The notes under the pieces are model-generated. The model worked only from the letters and a program-made list of their open reading frames with translations. It searched no databases and was not told where the DNA came from. Positions 1-4,926 of a DNA stretch of 5,855 nt are shown here, piece by piece. The position numbers were made by a program, and so were the translations under genes. The stretch is from Leptofilum sp050292445 (GTDB taxonomy: Bacteria > Chloroflexota > Anaerolineae > Promineifilales > Promineifilaceae). Every line of letters begins with the position of its first letter. The stretch's first letter is position 1. Location of the stretch: NCBI GenBank assembly GCA_050292445.1, contig JBNKLQ010000337.1, positions 1 through 5,855 of the forward strand, given 5' to 3'.

Positions 1-132
1 AAAGAAATTGTGCATGTCTACCTACGCGAAGCCCAAACGTTGCGCCCTGACCGGCAAAATTTGCCCCCCATTCGCCCGCGCCAAATGAACGCAATGGAAG
101 CAATGCTCAAAGTGATGGCTTCTGTATTATAG
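1..132 (+). CDS. C-terminal fragment of an unrecognised protein
   Basis: An open frame enters from the left edge in frame 1 and ends at a TAG at 130-132, giving the last 43 residues of a protein. The fragment is basic and proline/arginine-rich in its first half (LPPIRPRQMN) and ends in a short, methionine-rich, probably helical stretch (MNAMEAMLKVMASVL). Codon use looks like that of the neighbouring genes. I do not recognise the family. The gene is on the same strand as the DAHP synthase that follows, but about 105 bp with a palindromic repeat separates them, so operon membership is unclear. The reality of the frame rests on its being open from the edge and ending just before an intergenic repeat. 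Confidence 0.6.
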   Translation, partial: KEIVHVYLREAQTLRPDRQNLPPIRPRQMNAMEAMLKVMASVL

Positions 133-136
133 TTCT

Positions 137-197
137 ATCAAAGATTACGCAGATTTATGAGATTTTTTCAATCTGATCAATCTGCGTAATCTTTGAT
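137..197. repeat. Palindromic intergenic repeat with perfect 19-bp arms
   Basis: The arm ATCAAAGATTACGCAGATT at 137-155 is exactly reverse-complemented at 179-197, with a 23-nt loop. It starts four bases after the stop codon of the upstream gene and is followed by a short T run (197-200). It could therefore act as a terminator for that gene, though the T tract is weak. The 14-base core AGATTACGCAGATT occurs again at 1388-1401, so this looks like a dispersed repeat family and not a private terminator. Confidence 0.85.
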
Positions 198-223
198 TTT
201 ATATCTCGAACCCTATTTAATTG

Positions 224-230
224 AAAAGGA
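224..230 (+). promoter_or_regulatory. Ribosome binding site that sets the aroF start
   Basis: AAAAGGA lies 7 nt before the ATG at 238. The frame is open further upstream to a TTG at 193, but that TTG lies in the right arm of the palindromic repeat and has no Shine-Dalgarno sequence. The site therefore favours 238. Confidence 0.7.
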
Positions 231-237
231 TAGATTA

Positions 238-1278
238 ATGATGATCGTAGTCATGCAACCCAACGCAACCATGCAAGAAAAGTCCGGGGTTATCGCCTGG
301 GCCGAAGAAATCGGATTTAAAATTCACCTTTCCTCCGGAAGTGAGCGGACCATTATCGGCATCATCGGGGATGATCGGGTGATTAACCGGGAACAGCTGG
401 AACGAATGTCTGGCGTAGAACGGGTTGTGCCCGTCTTGAAGCCGTTTAAGATTGCCAGCCGCGAGTTCAAGCCCAACGACACCCAGTTTTCCATTGGCGG
501 GCACATGATCGGCGGCAAAGATCTGGTCATTATGGCCGGCCCCTGCTCCGTAGAAAGCCGCAGCCAAATTATAGAAACCGCCCACGCCTGCAAAGAAGCC
601 GGTGCCCACATTTTGCGCGGCGGGGCCTTTAAGCCGCGCAGTTCGCCCTACTCCTTCCAAGGGATGGGTGAAGAAGGATTGAAATATTTAGCCGAAGCAC
701 GTGAGCAAACCGGGATGCCAATTATCACTGAAGTAATGGAGCCAAGCCTGGTGCCACTGGTGTGCGAATATGCCGACATTTTGCAAATTGGGGCGCGTAA
801 TATGCAAAATTATGCCCTGCTACACGCCGTGGGCGAGTCCCAGCATCCTGTTTTGCTCAAGCGGGGCATGAGCAGCCTCATCGAAGAGTGGCTGATGTGT
901 GCCGAATACATTCTGAGCCACGGCAACACGCGAGTAATGATGTGCGAACGCGGCATCCGCACCTTTGAAAAATACACGCGCAACACGTTCGATATTAACG
1001 CCATCCCTGTTTTAAAGCAGCTAACGCACCTGCCCGTCATTGCCGATCCTAGCCACGGTACAGGCAAGTGGGAATATGTGGAAAGCGTAACCAAAGCCAG
1101 CGTGGCAGCGGGTGCCGATGGGGTCATTCTGGAGGTTCATCCCCGGCCAGAAGAAGCGATGTCAGACGGCCGTCAATCACTAAAGCCCGAACGGTTTGCC
1201 CAACTGGTTCGCGAGATGAAAGCTATCGCCCAGGCAGTAGGCCGAGACGTCCCAGACAACGAGAAGGTGCCTGCTTAA
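238..1278 (+). CDS. aroF: 3-deoxy-7-phosphoheptulonate (DAHP) synthase, type I-beta with N-terminal regulatory domain
   Basis: The enzyme condenses phosphoenolpyruvate with erythrose 4-phosphate to DAHP, the committed first step of the shikimate pathway to aromatic amino acids, in the cytoplasm. The product is 346 aa, close to the roughly 338-aa Thermotoga enzyme. Residues 1 to about 68 form the ferredoxin-like domain that in Thermotoga mediates feedback inhibition by tyrosine and phenylalanine. The rest is the TIM barrel. Visible active-site signatures are AGPCSVES with metal ligand Cys103, LRGGAFKPRSSPYSFQG with Arg127 and Lys132, LQIGARN, PVLLKRG, CERGIRTFEKYTRNT, DPSHGTG with His273, EVHP with Glu299 and SDGRQSL with Asp310. 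All four metal ligands are present, so it should be active. The start at 238 is chosen for its Shine-Dalgarno site; an adjacent ATG at 241 is also possible. It appears to be transcribed alone, ending in a strong terminator. No chorismate mutase domain is fused to it. Feedback control is inferred from the domain only. Confidence 0.97.
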   Translation: MMIVVMQPNATMQEKSGVIAWAEEIGFKIHLSSGSERTIIGIIGDDRVINREQLERMSGVERVVPVLKPFKIASREFKPNDTQFSIGGHMIGGKDLVIMAGPCSVESRSQIIETAHACKEAGAHILRGGAFKPRSSPYSFQGMGEEGLKYLAEAREQTGMPIITEVMEPSLVPLVCEYADILQIGARNMQNYALLHAVGESQHPVLLKRGMSSLIEEWLMCAEYILSHGNTRVMMCERGIRTFEKYTRNTFDINAIPVLKQLTHLPVIADPSHGTGKWEYVESVTKASVAAGADGVILEVHPRPEEAMSDGRQSLKPERFAQLVREMKAIAQAVGRDVPDNEKVPA

Positions 1279-1308
1279 TATTTCTCGGCATTTTGTTTCT
1301 TCCTCCGC

Positions 1309-1343
1309 AAAAGGGCGCACACGAACTGTGCGCCTTTTTGTTT
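1309..1343 (+). terminator. Rho-independent terminator after aroF
   Basis: Arms 1309-1320 and 1328-1339 pair over 12 bp (seven contiguous pairs GGCGCAC/GTGCGCC, one G-T wobble, then four A-T pairs) around a 7-nt loop. The right arm runs into a T-rich tract (TTTTTGTTT). It sits about 30 bp after the aroF stop. The A run on the left side could let it work on the other strand too, but no minus-strand gene ends here. Confidence 0.9.
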
Positions 1344-1387
1344 GTGTCCGGGTGAAGTACAATGACGGCCGTTAATGAAAAATCCAC

Positions 1388-1401
1388 AGATTACGCAGAT
1401 T
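1388..1401. repeat. Solo copy of the AGATTACGCAGATT repeat core
   Basis: This is an exact copy of the 14-base core found in the arms of the 137-197 palindrome. Here it is a single half-site, followed by a degenerate second unit (GCGCAGATTTTTCTC) and no matching inverted arm. The stretch 1344-1459 is otherwise without a gene or a clear promoter. One ACGGCCGT motif lies at 1365-1372. Confidence 0.75.
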
Positions 1402-1459
1402 GCGCAGATTTTTCTCATAGGTCTCAAATGCTCTCTGTATTTTCTGTGTCCTTTAGATT

Positions 1460-1463
1460 AGGA
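1460..1463 (+). promoter_or_regulatory. Probable ribosome binding site favouring the 1472 start
   Basis: AGGA lies 8 nt before the ATG at 1472. The earlier in-frame ATG at 1463 overlaps this site and has no purine-rich site of its own at a suitable distance. Confidence 0.5.
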
Positions 1464-1471
1464 TGGGTTTG

Positions 1472-2143
1472 ATGGGTAAGGTTGAAATTGTAGAGAGCTT
1501 TGCTGCGCCAGGGCGCGGGCCGGTTGGATTGTGTTTCGACGGCCGTTTCCTGTGGAATGCTGATTTTTCCGGTGGCAAGATTTACCGGATTGATCCAGAA
1601 ACGATGGACAGTGATGTGGAGTTGGTCTGTCCAGGGAATTTAAGCGGGATCACGTGGGACGGCCGTTCCCTGTGGCAATCCCTGCACGATGGTGGCACCC
1701 TGCGCCGCATCAACCCGGAAACCAACGACTTCGACCAGACGATCATGGTGTGGGAGCATGGCTGGCTGGCTGGTGTGGCCTGGGATGGCGAACATTTGTG
1801 GACGGCCTCACAGCAGCACGGCAAGCTGTTTAAGCTGGACCGAGACAGTGGCGATGTGCTGGCAACCATACCCGTGCCGGTGGCTGGTGGCGGCCTGGAT
1901 TATCATGATGGTTCTCTCTGGCTAGGCATTGCCTACCCAATGACTTTCGACCCGCTTTACAAGCAATTCAACTGGGAAGGCGATGAGCAACATTACGCTA
2001 TTTTACGCCTGGACCCGGCCACGGGTGCGGAGCAGGCCCGTTACGACATTGGCTTTCTCCCAATGGGCCTGGCCTGGATTGGCGACGATCTCTGGCTTAG
2101 CCACGTCGCCGAACGCAAGTTACACCGCACAAAACTGATCTAA
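1472..2143 (+). CDS. Small beta-propeller repeat protein, probably cytoplasmic
   Basis: A 223-aa protein built of five recognisable blade repeats of the pattern G-hydrophobic-x-(F/W)-D-G-x-x-L-W ... G-K-(I/L)-x-(R/K)-(I/L)-D-P-x-T. The Leu-Trp pairs fall at residues 27-28, 67-68, 109-110, 149-150 and 207-208, so spacing is about 40 residues except for a longer fourth repeat with an insert near residues 155-175 (YPMTFDPLYKQFNWEGDEQ). This resembles NHL, SMP-30/gluconolactonase-like or glutamine-cyclotransferase-like propellers, but I see no set of catalytic residues that would choose between them. There is no signal peptide or membrane segment, which is unusual for many such propellers and suggests an intracellular or leaderless protein. 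An alternative start at 1463 would add three residues. The first two repeats share a nearly identical DNA stretch encoding DGR(F/S)LW. Substrate and role are unknown. Confidence 0.85.
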   Translation: MGKVEIVESFAAPGRGPVGLCFDGRFLWNADFSGGKIYRIDPETMDSDVELVCPGNLSGITWDGRSLWQSLHDGGTLRRINPETNDFDQTIMVWEHGWLAGVAWDGEHLWTASQQHGKLFKLDRDSGDVLATIPVPVAGGGLDYHDGSLWLGIAYPMTFDPLYKQFNWEGDEQHYAILRLDPATGAEQARYDIGFLPMGLAWIGDDLWLSHVAERKLHRTKLI

Positions 2144-2147
2144 AAAA

Positions 2148-2207
2148 CGCAAAGGCGCGGAGCACGCAGAGAATTAATAAAAACTCCGCGCTCTCTGCGC
2201 CTCTGCG
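2148..2207. repeat. GC-rich imperfect palindromic repeat between convergent genes
   Basis: A 24-nt left arm at 2148-2171 pairs with 2184-2207 at 19 Watson-Crick positions plus one G-T, around a 12-nt AT-rich loop. The text is of the CGCAGAGGCGCAGAG type, a motif seen as dispersed intergenic repeats in some bacteria (general recollection, not searched). It lies between the stop of the propeller gene (2143) and the stop of the minus-strand gene (2225). Transcripts from both sides would form the stem, so it may serve as a shared transcript end, though neither flank has a long U tract. Confidence 0.8.
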
Positions 2208-2224
2208 GTAGAAATCTCCACTTT

Positions 2225-3040
2225 TTAGCGACGGTCGGCAGACAAAGCAGCAATGTACCGGTCGGCGGAGCGGCGAACGGCCGTTTTGGCATCATGCTTC
2301 ACAACTCGCCCCCACCAGGCACCATAAATCCGGTCGAAGTTGTAGGGAGACACGGCCGTAACAATCTCATTTACCTTTTTGGCAGGCAACGGGATCAAAT
2401 TGGGATAGCTGTACATGAAACTCACCCAGCGCCGGTCTGACACCACCTGAATGATGTCGCCAGTGAGCAACACGCCTGCGCCATCAGCTCCTCCAGGCCA
2501 GTGCAGCATCGTGCCCCCGGCAAAATGGCCACCACCCCGAATTAACGCCAGGTCATCCCACAACGATTTGGTCTCGCCCTCCCAAAAATGAATCAACGGA
2601 TCGGGGCGCATCACCCACTGCTGGTCCGCCGCGTGCAGATAGATGGGCGCGTCAAAGGCCTGCGCCCACTCCACCATGCTTGAGTAGTAATGTGGGTGGG
2701 AAATGGCGATGGCGTCAATGCCACCCAATTGGGCAACAGCTTCTTTCGTCTGTTCGTCTAGTAAGGTGATGCAGTCCCACAGCAAGTTGCCCTGCGGCGT
2801 TTGCACCAGCAACGCCCGCTGGCCAATGGCAAAACCGGGCGTCGTGCCAATGCCGGTGAGATTTGGCTCTTCATCTTCAATTTTGTTGTGGTGATCCTGT
2901 TGCAATTCCGCCAGAGTTGTCCACTGCTGACCACCCCAACCGATGTATTGCCGTTCGTCTTCGCAAATGGGGCAATGTTCAGGAGGAACGGCCGTTGCCG
3001 GAAATTGCGTACCACACGTCTTGCAAATAAAATGTTCCAT
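2225..3040 (-). CDS. Metallo-beta-lactamase-fold protein with N-terminal rubredoxin-like zinc finger
   Basis: A 271-aa cytoplasmic protein with two parts. Residues 6-26 carry CKTC and CPIC (Cys6, Cys9, Cys23, Cys26), a rubredoxin-like or zinc-ribbon site that could hold iron or zinc. Residues from about 60 form a metallo-beta-lactamase fold: LLWDC near 86-90, the motif-II region ISHPHYYSS with His115 and His117, GGGHFAGG with His172 and LLTGD with Asp195. The usual HxHxDH is altered: the Asp and the third His are Tyr119 and Ser120, so the second metal site is probably incomplete, and no classical final motif His is obvious (YGAWWG at 239-244 occupies that region). Similar SHPH(Y/F)Y proteins exist, from general knowledge, so this may be a family trait. 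The start at 3040 is chosen because a strong GGAGG precedes it; the frame extends upstream to 3154 without support. The substrate is unknown. It is transcribed divergently from the DinB-like gene. Confidence 0.88.
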   Translation of the reverse strand: MEHFICKTCGTQFPATAVPPEHCPICEDERQYIGWGGQQWTTLAELQQDHHNKIEDEEPNLTGIGTTPGFAIGQRALLVQTPQGNLLWDCITLLDEQTKEAVAQLGGIDAIAISHPHYYSSMVEWAQAFDAPIYLHAADQQWVMRPDPLIHFWEGETKSLWDDLALIRGGGHFAGGTMLHWPGGADGAGVLLTGDIIQVVSDRRWVSFMYSYPNLIPLPAKKVNEIVTAVSPYNFDRIYGAWWGRVVKHDAKTAVRRSADRYIAALSADRR

Positions 3041-3045
3041 CTTGG

Positions 3046-3050
3046 CCTCC
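3046..3050 (-). promoter_or_regulatory. Ribosome binding site that sets the start of the MBL-fold gene
   Basis: On the minus strand GGAGG sits 5 nt before the ATG at 3040. The in-frame ATG just upstream (first base at 3052) overlaps this site, which makes 3040 the better start. Confidence 0.7.
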
Positions 3051-3117
3051 ATTAAGTCTATTCGCGAAGCCGAGGATAGCTCAAAATCCTCAGATAAACC
3101 TCCGACAAAAGGATGAT

Positions 3118-3145
3118 TGTGGCCTGCCCTAAAGAACAGGCTACA
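3118..3145. repeat. Short hairpin in the divergent intergenic region
   Basis: TGTGGCCTG at 3118-3126 pairs with CAGGCTACA at 3137-3145 (eight Watson-Crick pairs and one G-T) around a 10-nt loop. A smaller hairpin, GAGGAT/ATCCTC, lies at 3072-3077 and 3086-3091, and an 8-bp palindrome TTCGCGAA lies at 3061-3068. All sit between divergent genes (3041-3165), where promoters and operators are expected. I could not identify convincing -35 and -10 boxes. The role as operator, leader hairpin or dispersed repeat is open. Confidence 0.5.
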
Positions 3146-3165
3146 AATACCCAAAGGAAATTAGT

Positions 3166-3606
3166 GTGAATCCAAATTTAGCAAAGTTACAAATAGAATT
3201 AACCACCGCTTATACCAACTACCTTCAAGCCATTCAGGCACTGGAAGCTGAAAAGCAACTTCAGCCAGGCGTCAGTGGCGATTGGTCAGCAAAAGACGTC
3301 GTTTCTCATCTGATTGGTTGGGATGCAGCTCTACACAAATTCATTACCGATCCAGAAAATTTCAACCCTGAACCACTTTATGATGTCAACTTATTCAATG
3401 CAAGCTCCGTCACCCCAAGGCAAACCCAATCATGGGCAGAAACGGTCAATGAGTTACAAACCAATTTTGCCTTGTTACAGGAAGGGCTGACCACCTTGCC
3501 AGCAGAAGGACACGTAGTCGAGCGCGTTTGTGATTGGCTTAAGGGGCGGAAAGCGGATTATGAGTTTCATCTAGAGCAATTGAACGATTGGCTTGAGCAA
3601 ACGTAA
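3166..3606 (+). CDS. DinB/ClbS-DfsB-like four-helix protein
   Basis: A 146-aa, mostly helical protein. The hallmark is the segment GDWSAKDVVSHLIGWDAAL at residues 38-56, typical of the DinB superfamily (DinB, ClbS/DfsB, maleylpyruvate isomerase N-terminal type). His48 matches the first metal ligand of that superfamily. The last helix usually brings an HxxxH pair; here it reads DYEFH, giving Asp131 and His135, so the metal site would be His/Asp/His or incomplete. Family members include thiol-dependent transferases and self-protection proteins, but most, like this one, have no known substrate. The start is a GTG at 3166, preceded by AAAGGA with 7-nt spacing. GC content is about 47% (196 of 420 bases counted by hand over 3181-3600), against about 60% in parts of the flanking genes, and it has no ACGGCCGT motif. 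It may have been acquired horizontally. It ends at a nested hairpin. Confidence 0.82.
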   Translation: MNPNLAKLQIELTTAYTNYLQAIQALEAEKQLQPGVSGDWSAKDVVSHLIGWDAALHKFITDPENFNPEPLYDVNLFNASSVTPRQTQSWAETVNELQTNFALLQEGLTTLPAEGHVVERVCDWLKGRKADYEFHLEQLNDWLEQT

Positions 3607-3614
3607 TGCCTGAA

Positions 3615-3667
3615 TTCCCCCGGAAACTATTTAATAGGTCAGGGTTCCTGAGGCAGTTTCCGGGGAA
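3615..3667. terminator. Nested hairpin, likely bidirectional terminator
   Basis: CCCCGGAAACT at 3618-3628 pairs perfectly with AGTTTCCGGGG at 3655-3665, extended by two A-T pairs across a one-base bulge. The 26-nt loop contains a second small stem, TCAGG/CCTGA (3639-3643 and 3647-3651). It fills the gap between the stop of the DinB-like gene (3606) and the stop of the metallophosphoesterase gene (3679), so it would form in transcripts from both sides. There is no strong U tract, so it could also be a dispersed structural repeat. Confidence 0.7.
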
Positions 3668-3678
3668 ATGATGATTAG

Positions 3679-4506
3679 TCAACCAGCTCGCAAGACAAAT
3701 TCGGTGATTTCTGGTGGACAATTCAGGCGCACGGCTGGCCCAATGAGACCAATGCCGCGATTAGTGTACACCTGCCCCTGCCCCACCTGGTACAAACCAT
3801 TGTGGTATTTTTGACCATAGCGCGGCAGCACAATCGGTCCAAAACCAGGCACGCGCACCTGTCCACCGTGGGTATGGCCGGATAGTTGGAGCTGAATACG
3901 GCCGTCTCCTAAAAAATCATCGGCAAAATCTGGCTCATGGGCCAGCAAGATTGTAGGCACAGCCTCGCGCCAGTTGGCCAGCGCCGCCTCAACGTCTGGC
4001 TCACCGCTCCACAAATCATCGACGCCTGCCAGGAGCAATTGGCTCTCGTTGAGCAAAACGCCCCTGTTGTGCAGCAGCTCAATGCCGTGGGCGGCTAATC
4101 CTTGCTTCACCACCGCCGCCTCGGTCCAATGATCGTGATTGCCCAGAATGGCAAAGATGCCGTGGCGTGGATTTAACCTGGCCAGTTCAGGCGCAAGGTC
4201 GAAGATGGATTCGGCCGTTTCCAGCACGTAATCGCCAGTCAGTACCACCAGATCGGGGGCCAACTCGTTGGTTTTGGCCACCGTCCTTTTTGCCAGTTTC
4301 AAGCTGGTGAAAGGATAAAGATGAAAGTCACTGAGCTGAACAATTTTGTATCCATCCAGTGCGATGGGCAGTTGGGGCAGCACGATCGTTTGCCGCGTAA
4401 TCGTAAGCCATTCTGGTTCCACCTTGGTTACGTAGCCCGCTCCGGCAGCGCCGCCCAGCACCGCAACCCCGGCAAACTTTAAAAAGCCGCGTCGCGTCAA
4501 CTTCAT
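3679..4506 (-). CDS. Tat-exported YkuE/YaeI-like metallophosphoesterase
   Basis: A 275-aa calcineurin-like phosphoesterase, predicted to act outside the cytoplasmic membrane. The N-terminus has a twin-arginine signal, LTRRGFLKFAG at residues 3-13, followed by an Ala/Gly-rich hydrophobic segment to about residue 26. It lacks an obvious Ala-x-Ala cleavage site, so it may stay membrane-anchored. All metal motifs are present: QLSDFHL (Asp60, His62), LTGDYV (Asp92), LGNHDHW (Asn123, His124), LLAHEPD (His190) and SGHTHGGQ (His211, His213). In the family, YkuE of Bacillus subtilis is a known Tat substrate and YaeI of Escherichia coli has phosphodiesterase activity; related proteins act on lipid phosphodiesters. 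Its ATG overlaps the stop of the Nudix gene as ATGA, which indicates translational coupling and explains the weak ribosome site. It is the last gene of a three-gene operon. The open frame runs upstream to 4596 inside the Nudix gene, but that is spurious. Confidence 0.95.
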   Translation of the reverse strand: MKLTRRGFLKFAGVAVLGGAAGAGYVTKVEPEWLTITRQTIVLPQLPIALDGYKIVQLSDFHLYPFTSLKLAKRTVAKTNELAPDLVVLTGDYVLETAESIFDLAPELARLNPRHGIFAILGNHDHWTEAAVVKQGLAAHGIELLHNRGVLLNESQLLLAGVDDLWSGEPDVEAALANWREAVPTILLAHEPDFADDFLGDGRIQLQLSGHTHGGQVRVPGFGPIVLPRYGQKYHNGLYQVGQGQVYTNRGIGLIGPAVRLNCPPEITEFVLRAG

Positions 4507-4910
4507 GGCACGGCCTGTTGAATCATGTTGATTTGCTGCAACGTTAGCGGCCCCGGATACAAATCGAGTTGCGGCAAATCTTGCAGCGGCACCCATTGAA
4601 AAATGTGCCGATTGGTAGGCGTTTGTCGTGCTAATTCCGGGCCACCTAATGCCAACTGGCCACTGAATTCGGTCACCAGATAGGCGTGTTCACGGTACTC
4701 GCTTTCTTTCTCGCGCACCCACAAGCGGGGGCCTAAAACGATGTCGTAGTTGGTCTCTTCTTTGGCTTCACGCAGCGCCGCTTCCAGAATCGTTTCGCCT
4801 GGCTCCACCCCACCACCAATAGCCACATGATGAATCCGATCCTCACGCACGCGCTTAAACACAAGGAAACGGCCGTCTTCATAAATATACAAACTCACAC
4901 GTTCGCGCAT
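4503..4910 (-). CDS. Nudix hydrolase
   Basis: A 135-aa single-domain Nudix protein that would hydrolyse a nucleoside-diphosphate-linked substrate in the cytoplasm. The Nudix box spans about residues 33-55: Gly33, Glu39, then REAKEE at 47-52 with the metal-binding Glu48, Glu51 and Glu52. The usual Gly after the box is Asn54. The N-terminal strand pair (SLYIYEDGRFLVFKR) and C-terminal WVPLQDLPQLDLYP match the common small Nudix fold. The box alone does not tell whether the substrate is an oxidised nucleotide, a sugar nucleotide or another pyrophosphate. The start is supported by AGGAG (4922-4918 on the minus strand), 7 nt before the ATG. It follows the phosphodiesterase gene by 16 bp and overlaps the metallophosphoesterase start, so it is the middle gene of a tight operon. 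Confidence 0.93.
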   Translation of the reverse strand: MRERVSLYIYEDGRFLVFKRVREDRIHHVAIGGGVEPGETILEAALREAKEETNYDIVLGPRLWVREKESEYREHAYLVTEFSGQLALGGPELARQTPTNRHIFQWVPLQDLPQLDLYPGPLTLQQINMIQQAVP

Positions 4911-4926
4911 ACACTCTCTCCTCTTT

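Noticed and set aside
193..237. TTG-initiated N-terminal extension of the DAHP synthase
   Set aside because: The TTG lies in the palindromic repeat arm without a ribosome site, the extra 15 residues are not part of the family, and the 238 ATG has AAAAGGA at 7 nt.
235..660. Open frame of 141 codons on the minus strand opposite aroF
   Set aside because: It is a shadow of the well-conserved DAHP synthase, with no ribosome site or domain.
3041..3154. 38-residue upstream extension of the MBL-fold protein
   Set aside because: It covers the divergent promoter region and its hairpins. A strong GGAGG just before 3040 and the cysteine motif starting at residue 6 point to the shorter protein.
4507..4596. 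Upstream extension of the metallophosphoesterase
   Set aside because: It overlaps the Nudix coding region in another frame and would bury the Tat signal inside the protein. The ATGA overlap at 4503-4506 is a standard coupled start.
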